DNA from: Parus major
Taxonomy: Eukaryota > Chordata > Aves > Passeriformes > Paridae
NCBI RefSeq assembly: GCF_001522545.3
Contig: NC_031776.1
Coordinates: 34,078,727-34,142,726, forward strand
Reading direction: 5' to 3'
Length of the DNA stretch: 64,000 nt
The number at the start of each line of letters is the position of its first letter. Position 1 is the stretch's first letter. Positions 37,033-48,594 of the stretch are shown here, in pieces. The notes below the pieces were generated by a model, which saw only the letters and a program-made list of their open reading frames with translations, made no database searches and was not told where the DNA came from. The translations under genes and the position numbers were made by a program.

Positions 37033-37438
37033 CAGAATCATAGAAAGGATTGGGTTGGAAGGGACCTTAAAGACCATCCAGTTCCAACCCCTCCTGTGAT
37101 GGCCAGGAACACCTTCCACTATCCCAGGTTGCTCCAAGCCCCATCCAGGCCTGGCCTTAAACACTTCTAGGGATGAGGTAGGCACAGCTTCTCTGGGCAA
37201 CCTGTGCTAGGGCTTCCCCACCCTCACAGGCAATAATTTCTTCCTAATATCCAATCTAAACATATCATCTTTCAGTTTAGAACTCTTCCCCCTTGTCCTG
37301 TCATTCCAGACCGCTGTCTGAAGTTTCTCTCCATCTCTTCTGGAGCCCCTTTAGGCATTGGAAGGGGTGGCAAGGTCTCCTTGGAGCCTTCTTCAGGCTG
37401 AACAGCTCAGCTCTCTCCATTTCTGGAGATGCTCCACC
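37033..37438 (-). mobile_element. CR1 LINE 3' fragment
   Basis: A well-preserved minus-oriented CR1 from CAGAATCATAGAAAGGATTG to TCTGGAGATGCTCCAC. It has the complete 3' end and is 5'-truncated. It is the least diverged copy seen here by eye, so probably one of the younger ones. Confidence 0.94.
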
Positions 37439-37562
37439 TTTCTTACACCTTTTTATTTTCCCTTCCCTTCATCCATCCCACTTTGTTGCTAATCTTATAA
37501 TGTCAAACATGTGCCAAACTCTCTATTACATTGTGCTGAACTTAGAAGTGAAATTGTGTTGC

Positions 37563-37581
37563 TTTTTTTTTTTTTTTTTTT
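37563..37581 (+). repeat. Poly(T) run, 19 bases
   Basis: Uninterrupted T run about 120 bases beyond the CR1 copy. CR1 does not end in poly(A), so it is unrelated to that insertion. Confidence 0.9.
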
Positions 37582-38532
37582 AAATCTTGAAAGGAAACCT
37601 TGTGAAGCTTGTTTCCAGCAGAACTATAGTGCCAGAAAGTATTTTCCTGAAAACTTTGAGACTGTAGCTTATTAAAGCACAGATCCTTAAGATGATTGGG
37701 TCTATTCCATTAGTAGATTTATAAAGTGTGCAGACTGGATAAACAACAGTGACAGCTTGGGGAAGTGTATGCACCTGTTTATTAAAAAGACGTTAACAAG
37801 GGCAAATCTAAAATAAGAACATGTACCACAACCCAATTTTCAGCAAATTTTTATGCATGCCTACACTTAAGGTTACCAATGTTATTGGCAATTTCTCTCT
37901 CTCTTTTCTCTCTCAGAAGTACACGGCAACTGATGAGCACGGAGCATCTGTGGCAAAGGAAAAAAACACCGTCTTCAAATTTTGAGGAGCAAACATGACC
38001 CTTTCTTTTTCTACTGTTTTCCACCCACATTCAGTTAGTGTGAGAGAAGAAAGAAAATTTTTTAAAAAAAAAATAAAAAAGCAGAAATACTCTCTTTGCA
38101 GGGAAGGACTGAAGAATCTATTGTTCTCTCATTCACAAGCAAGTGCTTTCATCACCTCTACTTTCATTTTGCTCTACATCATAAGTGACAGCGAGTTTTC
38201 TATATTTTGCTGGTATAACTTAGAAGGGGTCATGATTCTAAAAGTTCTCCTGCAGAACTGAGTCTTCTGTTTGGATGTATGCAAATTCTATGGCTCTTAT
38301 GCCACTTGTACTTTGCAGATAGGTATAATCGTATGCAGAAATGGAGATTATATGTGTACATGCAAGTTTTCAGAATTAATCAACCAAGAATGTACAAAAA
38401 CTACAAATTCCTTGCTGAAATTTGCCTCAAAATAGATTTATGAATTAGCCTGCTGTAGCAGCTTTCACTCAAGGTTGCTAAATGCAATCCATTTTTATAA
38501 ATAATTAATAACTTATAAGATTTGCATGATGA

Positions 38533-38638
38533 TGGAGCTTGGAGCAGCCTGGTCTAGGAGAAGGTGTCCCTGCCTATGGCAGGGGTGTTGGAATGAGATG
38601 GTCTTTAAGGTTCCTTTTAACTGAAACAAGTCTATGAT
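38533..38638 (+). mobile_element. CR1 LINE 3' fragment
   Basis: Plus-oriented CR1 3' end of about 105 bases: GGAGCTTGGAGCAGCCTGG, GGTGTCCCTGCCTATGGCAG, AAGGTTCCTTTTAACTGA, then TCTATGATAA. Confidence 0.9.
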
Positions 38639-39121
38639 AACACTATTGCCCTAGAAAAGCATTTTGTCAATATATCCAAATCTTGGGAGGACCTGATGGT
38701 ACTTTTGTCTACTTAAAATTGCTGTAATAGCATTTTTTACAAGTATAAATTGCTGTCAGCTGGACCCCCTCCAGGATTAGATCTTAATCCCCAAAGATAT
38801 GTAAGTGCTACCACCTCCTTTTTAGATATTGAAAACAGGAAACTGCATGGGTTAACCCAAGTATAACCAAGTAAATAATTAAAATTTAGGCTCCAAACTT
38901 GTCAAGTGTATTGCAAGCACAGTCACAAACCCTTTGTGGAGTCACCTTCATGTCAGTAGTTGATGTTAATATTTTTGAAGACAAAAGCCCTGGACCTGCC
39001 TGAGTCCAGTGTTTCAGCCCATGGCCAGGGTACAGAATACATCCCTCAAACACATCTGATTACTTGTGTTATTATGAACTGAAGCAAAGGGTCCTTGAAC
39101 ATTTCTCACAATTCAGCAGGC

Positions 39122-39138
39122 AAAAAAAAAAAAAAAAA
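39122..39138 (+). repeat. Poly(A) run, 17 bases
   Basis: Uninterrupted A run. There is no attached element that I can recognise. Confidence 0.9.
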
Positions 39139-40048
39139 GCAATGTTTTACTGCAGTCTACCTTTTACTAGAACTTGGTACAATAGGATGTGATTATTTTA
39201 GGAACATTAAAAATATCTACTATCTTCCTCCCATGCTAGGTAGAATAGTAGTCTGAAGTAGTTTTGCTTTGTAATTTTCTGAAACGAAGAATTCTGACTT
39301 AACCAAACCTCTTCAGAAGGAAGCTGACTGATATTATCTTACTTCCCTCTTTTCTTACTGTGGAATTGTTGAGAGAATGCCAGCTGTTGCTACTTGTCAT
39401 CACAACTTTCTAGTCCATATTATTGCTTGTTAGAGGCAATAAATGTTAACCAGCAGACTACTTAAAACTGACCAGTATGCAGAATTTGAGTGTATGGGTA
39501 ATAAAATTAAGACATTGTATATCTGGGTCTGCATTCATTAATTGCACACACACATAATACCTGAAAAACAATTCTCAAAATAACAAATCCTTTATCTGTC
39601 TTCCTTGTATTTGTTCAGGAATTTTTTTTAAGATTTTTATTTCTTGGATGTTGTGCTATACAAGGGAAAGAATGTCTCTGCTTTTCTTTGAGGGGATTGC
39701 AGCAAGAGTCACAGACACAAGGTATTGCCAGAAGTGGGAAACATGGGAATGGCAGGGCGATGAAATACCAAGGATGATGATCACTAAGTACTTTTGGCTC
39801 CAAACAGGCCTGTTTTACCCCACATTCGTAGTAATAAGAATATATAAGGAACCAAGTTAGCTGAACTGGGTGAATGGACCCTGGGGTTGATCCTGCAGAC
39901 AGTGGATGTGTTGAGGGATGTGCAGAGGTTGCAGAGCTGCACTGGGCTCACTTGCTCTGCCAGGAATGATCTAATGTACAGCTGATTCCTCTCTGAGGGA
40001 AACTTTGATTCTGGGTTTCAAAGGGGACCCTCTCAGTATTCCTAATGA

Positions 40049-40073
40049 TTTTTTTTTTTTATTTTTTTTTTTT
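40049..40073 (+). repeat. T-rich run, 25 bases with one A
   Basis: A T run interrupted once. A 16-base A run follows at 40209-40224; together they could be insertion scars, but the sequence between them shows no known element. Confidence 0.9.
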
Positions 40074-42060
40074 GCTACAAAGCCTGGCAGTCTTATAGAG
40101 TTGTTGGGGACTCTGACACTAAGGAAGTGTAGCCTACAGAGCTGGAGCACAAGACCTCATACCACTGCTGCCCACTACTCAAAAAGGCAATGGTATGAAT
40201 ACATCCCCAAAAAAAAAAAAAAAATAAAGAAAAAGTCAAGCTCTGAGAGCAGATTAACAAAGCTGTTTGCTATTATGGACAAAAGCAGCAGGGGAAAAAA
40301 AAAAGGAGAGGAAATGGGCTGTATTACTGTGAGTTGGCACAGAAATGAAATACCAGGCTGCAATTTATGTATAGTAATTGTTCACGAAGCATTCTTTGGG
40401 TTTTGATAGTGACTCATTGTGTTCTTTCTGACCTTTGATGTACAGGATGGGCTGCTAGAAGACAGAGGAAGCCACAGTAAGAATATAAAACTTTATTAAC
40501 TTGAGATTTTGTTGGTTTGTTTGCTTTTTTTATTATTGCTTATTGGTAGGTAGTATCTCTGGAAAAGACAAACAAAGGCATTTACCTTAAGTCCTCATGG
40601 GTTTTGCCATCTCTCCCAGGCTTTTGTAGTTGAACAAACAGTTGAAAAATAGCTTTGGTTTTAAAAAGGAAATTTGCTAAACAATTGGTTGCTGACGTTG
40701 ATTACTGAGTTCTGAAAAATAAGATAACTGATTGCAATACTATTGTGTTAGTACCTCAGGTAATAAGCAGCACAAGCCCTGCTCTATACAAGACACAGAG
40801 AAAAGTTATCAGGAAGATATTCTTCTGAGTGAATGTTTTACGTTTTAAAGAAAATTGTGGGGAAAAGCTTCCGCAGACACAACAGACTCTTCAGCACCGT
40901 TAAGTTCCATTATGTAAATCCATAGTGATGTAAGCCAGACACTGTCAAGTTTGATACGCCCCAAATTTGACCTAATTAGCCATTTGGTTGTTACTTTTTT
41001 CAAAGCTTGTGCAACTCGGCTCAGTTCAGGCTATAGATGCTAATTGAACACGTAACCTACAGGTGCTAAAGGATCCTTACAAAGGAAGGCCTATCCTATT
41101 AGGAATGCAAGTCAAGGCACAGGGTCATCGGCTCGGATGGTGGGGATGGGAAAAGCAATCCTATCTACAGCTCTCTTCACATGGCCATGTTATTTCCAGG
41201 AGTGAAATTCAAATTCAGGGTAAACCAATGCAATCTAATAGAGATTTGCCAGCTGAAGCCTCTTGGGCTTCAGGGAAGGAGCATTGCTTTAAGATTTTAG
41301 AAAGCTGAGACACACTGAGACAAAGCCTGAAGTGGTTTATTCTACCCCCAGTAACAAACACACCCCTGGGCAAGTCACAGCTGAAATTTTCTCTTGTTCA
41401 TAGACCCATGACGTGACCTATATGTGCCTACGCGCTGCCACATGACTTGTTCCAGCTTTGCCTTTCACCTTTCCCATCTCTGCCCATGTGGCCCCAGCCT
41501 GAGTTCATCACCTTTACACTCAAGTCCTCACCCCACCCATTTGCCAAGAAGGAGTGCAGTAACCTTTTGTCATGACTACACCTTGGCCCAGATGCTGCAG
41601 TGTAAACACTCTCTCTCCTCTGCTGTTTCCCCGCAATCCCCAAACCAAAATGAAATGAGATAAAAAGAGCTGCACAGCCTCTGAGTTTCCTGGCTTTTAT
41701 CTTTTTATACCAAAGCCTTTGTGTTAATTTTGCATAGCTATTTTTACATGAGGAATAATATCCTGAATTACTGCTATCACGTGCACTTCAGAATCCCACC
41801 TCACCATCCTCAAGTCATCTGGCAACCTGATAGTGTTTCCTGCTCCTTCCCTCACATCAGCGCTGCAGAGAGCTTTGCTAAAAGTTTCACATCTGAAAAA
41901 GCAGATGATTTGGCAACACCTTCCTATAGATATTTTTTTTTTCCCCTTAAAGAAGTGTGCCTGTCTTTGAGTAAACTTTTCTTTCCAACTGTTCTTTTTT
42001 GTCAGCTTGCCAGCTCAACTTCTAGTATTGTTCTGCAGAGATTGCTGTAAGGAAAAATGA

Positions 42061-42300
42061 AAGAGAAGAGAAAGGTAGAGAACTGGGGGAAAGGGAAAAA
42101 GGGTTCAGAGGGCATTTAAAGCCTGGGGAGCCTAGCATGGGAAGGGAGATAGGCTTAGGAAACAGGGAATAAAATGGTGGAATGAGAGATAAAACAAAAA
42201 CATAAAGGATAAGGGATTAGAGAGATAAGGAGTTCAAGAGATGAAATGTGAATAAAGGAAAACAAGAAAAATAAGGATGAAAGGGAAAAAGTGACAGGAG
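42061..42300 (+). repeat. Purine-rich low-complexity block
   Basis: By hand count 193 of 240 bases are A or G. Motifs such as GGGAAAGGGAAAAAGGG, AGGGATTAGAGAGATAAGG and GGATGAAAGGGAAAAAG recur without a fixed period. No coding frame is sensible in it. Confidence 0.75.
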
Positions 42301-42869
42301 TAAGACATGTAAACAATTAACTAGGAAAATATTCTGTTTATTTTAGTGAAAGAAAATTATAGTATCTTTATTATTCTCTGGTTTACTAGTTCAGAGGAAT
42401 TTTTCAAACTAAAAGCTGACACTTGGGTAGTATTACTGAACAATGATAAATATAAGCCTTCCAGTTGCTGAATTTACCCATTCTGAATTTGTTTAATTAA
42501 TATGATGTTCAGACAGTTAAAATTTGGGTGTGAAAAGCAATAGAAAATGCTAACCACTGCAATACAAAGTGCAGATCTGGAAGAACTCTTACCAATATTT
42601 GCAGTTAAATCCATCATTTCATTGATAATCACTCCAGAGCAGAGTGGCACACTGCAGATTAATACCAGAGATGAAGACAGCAAAAATATTTGAAATCAGC
42701 ATTGGGTTCAAGCTTCAGCATTGCCCACTGACCACCGAGCAACTGAAAGTTGCTCAAGATCACCATTTGTCTATGAAAGTATTTCACAATATTTTTTTTC
42801 CCCATAAGGATATTTAGCATAAAGTGTTATCAGATCTCAGTTTCTGCCTGAGCTGTTCACATGGATCAC

Positions 42870-42892
42870 GTAATATTATCAGATAATATTAC
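42870..42892. repeat. Inverted repeat, 11-base arms
   Basis: GTAATATTATC, then A, then GATAATATTAC: perfect arms with a single-base centre. It is AT-rich and lies in ordinary-looking sequence. Confidence 0.9.
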
Positions 42893-44559
42893 TTGTTTTC
42901 CCTGATTGTCTGAGAACATATCATCAGGAAGCTGAAATTTTGTCAAACCCACATTGCTTTTTTGAGGTTTTTCACAAGAGGGTTTCATATACCTACAAGT
43001 CTAAAGTCATCATCAAAAATCCCTAACAAAAAACTACAGTTTTTGTGCTCGACTCTGGAAGTCACCAAACATCTAAGTTAAGCCATCATCCTTCCCTTTC
43101 CACTGTCCTTAAACTTGCATAAAATAGTTCAGATCCATAAAGGAAGATATTCCTTTATATGTCAGTTACTTGACATACAAATTTTTTCTGCCCAAGTAGC
43201 TCCAAAGGCTTCTGAGCAGGTCTCAGGCTGCTGTGAAGGTATCTGGAGACACGGTCAAGGTGTTACACATCCCTTTTCCTCACACTTGATAGGACAAGAT
43301 GCTTCCCCCAGAGCATCTACAGACAAGAGAAAATGAAGTCTCTAATGATTGCCAATCTGGTGCCATCCAGGCCTATTAATTCTGCCAGAGGGAGAGGAAT
43401 CCTAGGATTTAAGGGTTTGTTTCAGTACAAATCATGAGTTAGTCAATGCAAAGCTAGATTTACTTGAAAGCAGAAAAACCACCTTCAAACAACCTTGTTC
43501 CAACCCTGTGAACCCAAACTGAGCACCCTAAAGCACCTAAGAGCCATAGGAGGAGGCTGTGTATTTGCAGAAGGACCCAAGCCTTACATCCTCTCCTGAG
43601 GTATTTGAGGTACTGCCATGAGAAACCACCAGTAACAAACAGCAATTTAAACATCCTAAATTACACTGTGTAAAGTCTCAGCTTGCCAAATGCCTGAATA
43701 AAAAAGGATGTGGAAGATGGGCTCTCCTTCATTCTAATTCAACCCAGATTCTGGGATTATCTGTTAAAAATAGGACATTTTCTATTCTCTAATAATAATA
43801 ATAATTTTCCATAGACAGCTGTTGATGTGCCCATAGGTTCACAATAGCTCTTTTTGCAGTGGATTGTAATAACAACTTCTTCAACTCAGTCTTTGAATTC
43901 AGAGCTGTATGAGCTATTCACAGCAAGCACTTTAATCAGTGAATTTCAGCTTTTATTCTGACTTTGGTTTGTTATAAATGCTACACGCAGACATTTGATA
44001 TAAATAAACTTTGCCCCAGTGATTTGTTCACAACATGTTTTCGCAGCGGAGTTTCAATATCCATTATTACCACTGCACAACTGCTCACCTTGGCTGACCA
44101 GGGCTGTTTGTTCTGGGAAAGAAGCAGTCACAGAGAGGAAATCCATGTCGTGGGGCCATGATGGTCCGATGGATAAGGTGTGCTCAGTTTAAGTTAGGAG
44201 GAGCAAGATCACAAGACTAAAGAGGTTTTTAGGACTATTTTAATATTTCCGTTCCTGTTCCCTTGACTCAGACCTTGCTTGTAACATCGCTAGGAGAACA
44301 AAGAGGCCACTTGAATGTTATAGGCTGAGGTCAAATTGAAAATTAATGATCTCTTATCACATTCAGACAAAGCTCCAGCTGCAAAGGGTGGGGTTGGGTG
44401 CTTTTCTGGTTTATTTAATAGCCACTGAATCGGGGCTCTGAGCAGGGCTTGCCTAGTTAGAGCTGCAAAAGATGAGCTCACATGCCATTTATGAGCCCCT
44501 CAGCCATGCCCACGCCAGAGCCTGGCCTGGCAATCCTTTACATGGCTGGTATCTTCCAG

Positions 44560-44990
44560 CAGAGCAAACGGAGTGCAAGTTTAATATCTTAATGAAACAA
44601 ATGTCAGGCATTTGTTTTATATGAATAAAACATCTTTGGCATAAACCACAGTGAAAAACAAATTCCTAAAAGGTTGTAAATCAGAATTCAGCTTTCAGGG
44701 CGCTAAAATGTGTGTGTGAAAAATTGTGCTGAAGAGCCAACTCTATCGAAACTAAATTGTTTGGCAATGCCCTGTCAGCGCGGGAGAAAATGGATGTAAT
44801 GTGCACATATGCACAAGGAGTGACTCAGAATGATGTGCAAGTGTCACTGTATCTACTCCAAAAGAAATACCTGGAAGTCAGGAAATACAGCTCCACGGTT
44901 CAGCAGATTTGTCTGAGGATAGATGTTCTAGTTTTGAAACTCTGGTTTTTCCCCAGAGCGCTGTAAAGATGTCTCATGCAAACAAATACA
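44560..44990. promoter_or_regulatory. Candidate conserved non-coding element
   Basis: Mixed-composition sequence retaining CpGs (CAGGGCGCTAAAATG, TCTATCGAAAC, GTCAGCGCGGGAG). A 69-codon open frame crosses it, but it has no recognisable domain, no splice support and no strong start context. Retained CpG in a gene desert beside a developmental regulator suggests an enhancer. This is inference; conservation was not tested. Confidence 0.3.
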
Positions 44991-45189
44991 GTCTGGGTCA
45001 ACCGATATCTCTGGGACTATTGCACAAACTATAGTTTTATTTGGTGTTTATGGGAGAAGAGTTTCAGGAGAAAAACACATCTGCTGGCAGCTTAAGGACC
45101 AAACAATAGATTGATATCCATAGGTCCTGGAGCAAGACCTGTAACCTAAACACACACACACATTAATCTATGCCTAAGTCCAGGCATTT

Positions 45190-45340
45190 CCTTAAGTAGT
45201 CACAACAGTTTAATTGCCTATGAATATTCATATAAATGAGTTTTGTTTGGAAGAAGGGCAGCAATCTCAAATAGTTGTACCAATCTCTATTCAAGCAGAG
45301 AAATCATCCGAGGTCTCCGGTTTCCTGTTTATAAGAGTTT
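45190..45340. promoter_or_regulatory. Candidate enhancer with POU-type palindrome
   Basis: This contains TATGAATATTCATA at 45219-45232, a 14-base perfect palindrome that includes ATGAATATTCAT, the known dimer-type (MORE-like) site of POU proteins such as Brn2 and Oct6. A homeobox-type TTTAATTG lies directly beside it. Further on CATCCGAGGTCTCCGG retains CpGs. Confidence 0.35.
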
Positions 45341-45540
45341 GGGCTGCCCAGACAAAACACAGCAGCAGGAACAATAGCACAGGGCTTGGATGACTCTTAC
45401 GGCACCTCTGAGACCGGGTTGTCTCAGCTAAAGGTAACATCACTCCGATTTACAGTCCCAGAGCTGGAGCTGGGAACCTCAGGATGACCTGTTTGCAAAG
45501 TCAGTGCTTCAATGCAGAGTGAAATGGCACCAGAAAGCCT

Positions 45541-45872
45541 TAGAATGGTCTGGGTTGAAAGGCACCCTTAAAGGCCATCTGTTCCCACCCCTGCCATGGG
45601 CAGGGACACCTGCCACTATCCCAGGTTGTTCCAAACCTGATCCAAATTGGCCTTGAACACTTTTAAGGATGGGGCATCCGCAGTTTCTCTGGGCAGCCTG
45701 TGTGACAAGGCCTCACTTCACTCATAGCCAAGAATTTCTTCTTAATACCTAGTCTGAATCTACCCTCCTTTAATTTAAAGCCATTATCCCTTTGTCTGTC
45801 ACTACAGACCCTACCAAAACATCTGATCCAATCTTTCTTGTAAGCCCCCTTTAAGCACTGAAAGGCCCCACC
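45541..45872 (-). mobile_element. CR1 LINE 3' fragment
   Basis: Minus-oriented CR1 from TAGAATGGTCTGGGTTG through CCCCTGCCATGGGCAGGGAC and TTTAATTTAAAGCCATTATC to GCACTGAAAGGCCCCAC. It is 5'-truncated. Confidence 0.94.
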
Positions 45873-48280
45873 TTTACCCACCCATCAACATTATTCTAGT
45901 GTTTATAGACACAAACTGAAACACAACCTTGGGGCAGCTACCGTCAGGCTATTGGTCCTCAAGGAGGTTTGCTGTGATAGCCTGCCCTTTGGAATCTTTC
46001 CAGGAGGGAAGAACATATTTTTCCAAAGACAGTGTTGGGCCTTGGTGTTCGTTTGCTGGAAAGAAGTCCGGCTCTGTCAGGTAGAGTGATTGAGGTTTCT
46101 TGGAAAACGCCGATGAGGAGGCTTGCGCTGAGAAGACAGAGAAATGATGGAGGACCTTGCCAGAATAGCAGATCAGATATAACTCTCTTGGTCACCATGG
46201 TGAGGAGGGAATTCAGCTCAAACAGAGCAGCAGACTGTCTCCCGCTCACTAGACTGTGATGCTCAGGTTCATCCTACTGAAGGGCATCTGTGAGACAGAG
46301 CTGAGCACCACTCAGGAGCTATTACGTAGTAGGTTGCAGTGCTGGCAAATGTTTTCAATTTTTTTCTGAAGTGCCATTTATATCTGACTTTCCCTTGTTC
46401 TTCCCTGCTGCTACCCCAATGTAAACAGCGCGGGGTCGTACAGGAACCACTCTCCCTCTTTCCAAAATGGTAATGCTGGGGATCTGAGGATGACTAATCT
46501 CTCCTGTTTACAGTCTGCTAGCTGTTTGAATCCTAACATAACTTAGATGACAGGGTTTGGGAGACTGGAGAATTACATGTTGCCAAGCTACTAAGGAAAA
46601 TCTTAGGAAAAAAAAAAAAGACTTTTCATGAAGTGTCTGGTAATTTCCCTCAGTCCCTGAAACATCGCAGTCTGTAGTTCTCATATCCTGCTCTTCCCTC
46701 TATGTTTAAGAATCACCTGATATATTCACCTTACCCATCTAAGACCTGAGACCAATTTCCAAGATGCCTACAAGAATATGAAGAAGAGGTAGGAAGCAGA
46801 GACAGTAACTAGATCATGCCCTGGACACACTAACCTTTAAACAGTTGTGTTGGTATAGGAAATTTCCTACAGAAATTCCCAGCTTGGGTATCTAATCCCT
46901 TCTCAACACTTGTAGCATCTGTATATAACTATAAACCCCCATATGTATATTTATATATTTTATATAAATATACATATATGCACACACATATATATTTCAA
47001 ACCCAGCTGCATGTTCACTAACTACCTTCAAAGCTGTCCAGTGAGCCCCTAAATTATCTCTTTAAAAATCCTATTGCAGTTGCATACCACTTATTTAAGC
47101 CTGCATTTAAGCCCATTAAATAAATCAGAGAAGATACACAATTCCACAAGCCCTTTTAACCACAAGAAAGAGACAGGCAGAAAATGGTCGTCTGTCTATA
47201 AACCCAAGCTGAAAAAGTTATATCAGAAACGAGGTGTAAATTTTTAAGATTGCACATAATTCAGCTGTTAGAACAATTTAACATTTGGATGCTGCACATG
47301 GGATGTGGGATAATTTTTGTCACTTGAAGTCTTTGAAATTGGAAAACTTCCTAGAAGATATGTTCCAAGTCAACCACAAGTGACTGAGCTGCAGACTCAA
47401 TAACTCAAAATTGAGGTGGATTGTGTGAATGTCTGTGATCCACCCCACACAGGATGGGAGGCTGGAGAACTGTGATGGCCTCAGAATCTATGAAAACATT
47501 TTGTCTTTTCTGCTTGGTGTTTCAAAAGGAACTGTCACAGCTCAATCAATTAATAAAAGATGAAAAAGGTGCAGCAAATATAATTTCAGTCAGTTAAAGA
47601 CTGAAGGTAGAAGATGGATATATCCTACAAAAAATGAGGTGAATTATAGCAATTAAATAGAATTATCCTGATCAATTAAATAATGAATCACATTCCAAAG
47701 TTGATACAATTTTTGAGATTCAAGACATGAAGTTAAAGAAGAATTCAAATAGCTATGGAAGAACAAAATACCCAATTTGAAAATATATTCAGCCAAGCAG
47801 CTGTCATAGTAACCTTTGCAAATAAAAGTGCTATAGAGGAACTTTACTGGGGAATACGACACTAAGTGGTGTATTACTCCAGAAATCTGGCACTATTACT
47901 CATCTTAAATGGGAAAGATTTGACAAGAATGGGAAAATTCAGCTGTGCCAGCCTAGCAGGTGTGTGGGAAAGAACGTTTTCAAAGCAAAGCCCACAGTGC
48001 ACTTCAACGTTTTGCCCTTTTGGAGCTCACTGGAATGAGTTTTACCTAATGGCATCTATTTTGTACCAGTCAGTGACTTAGTGATCTTTTGACTCATTTC
48101 TGGAAAAACTTACATGTGGCTGTTTATGGAAGTTGTTAGTGAGACAAGATCTTTCCTAGATTATACTTGTCATGGATTTTTTTTTTCTTTTTGACATAGT
48201 AAACTGAAGAGTGTTTTGTGATTACTTTATTAGTGCATAATATATTACTGAGTAATGTAGAAACATGGTCACATCATTTT
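45873..48280. other. Gene-free sequence
   Basis: No gene is recognised. It includes a CpG-retaining patch at about 46020-46260 where both strands are open, and the perfect AT hairpin at 46941-46977. Confidence 0.5.
46941..46977. repeat. Perfect AT-rich inverted repeat, 17-base arms and 3-base loop
   Basis: The arm ATATGTATATTTATATA is followed by TTT and its exact reverse complement. It is embedded in a longer TA/CA-rich stretch (46921-46996). Such sequences can extrude cruciforms. Confidence 0.95.
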
Positions 48281-48594
48281 CATAGAACTGCAGAATCCCA
48301 GAAGGGTTTGGGATGGAAGGAACCTTAGAGATCATCCAGTCCCAGCCCCTGCCATGGGCAAGGACACCTTCCACTATCCCAGGTCGCTCCAAGCCCCATC
48401 CAACCTGTCCTTGGACACTCCCAGGGATCCAGGGGCAGCCACAGCTGCTCTGTGCCAGGACCTCACCAGGGAACAATTCCTTCCCAATATCCCACCTAAC
48501 CCTGCCCAGTGGCACTGGGAAGCCACTGCCCCTTGTTCTGTCATTCCACACTCTTGTTCAAAGTCCCTCTCTGGCTCTCTTGGAGCCCCTTTAT
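48281..48594 (-). mobile_element. CR1 LINE 3' fragment
   Basis: Minus-oriented CR1 beginning CATAGAACTGCAGAATCCC and AGGGTTTGGGATGGAAGG and ending TCTTGGAGCCCCTTTA. Opposing open frames of about 100 codons here are repeat-derived. Confidence 0.93.

Larger units (their letters stand above)
38639..45540. other. Gene-free flank with candidate regulatory patches
   Basis: About 6.9 kb with no recognisable gene. It contains poly(A)/poly(T) runs at 39122-39138, 40049-40073 and 40209-40224, a purine-rich block at 42061-42300 and an inverted repeat at 42870-42892. CpG-retaining or homeobox-site-rich patches lie near 40900-41060, 44560-44990 and 45190-45340. Confidence 0.5.

Noticed and set aside
42870..42892. 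TAATATTAC inside the inverted repeat, like the replication-origin nonamer of small circular DNA viruses
   Set aside because: In those origins the nonamer is in the loop of a GC-rich stem. Here it forms the stem itself, and no replication-protein remnant lies nearby. An AT-rich coincidence.
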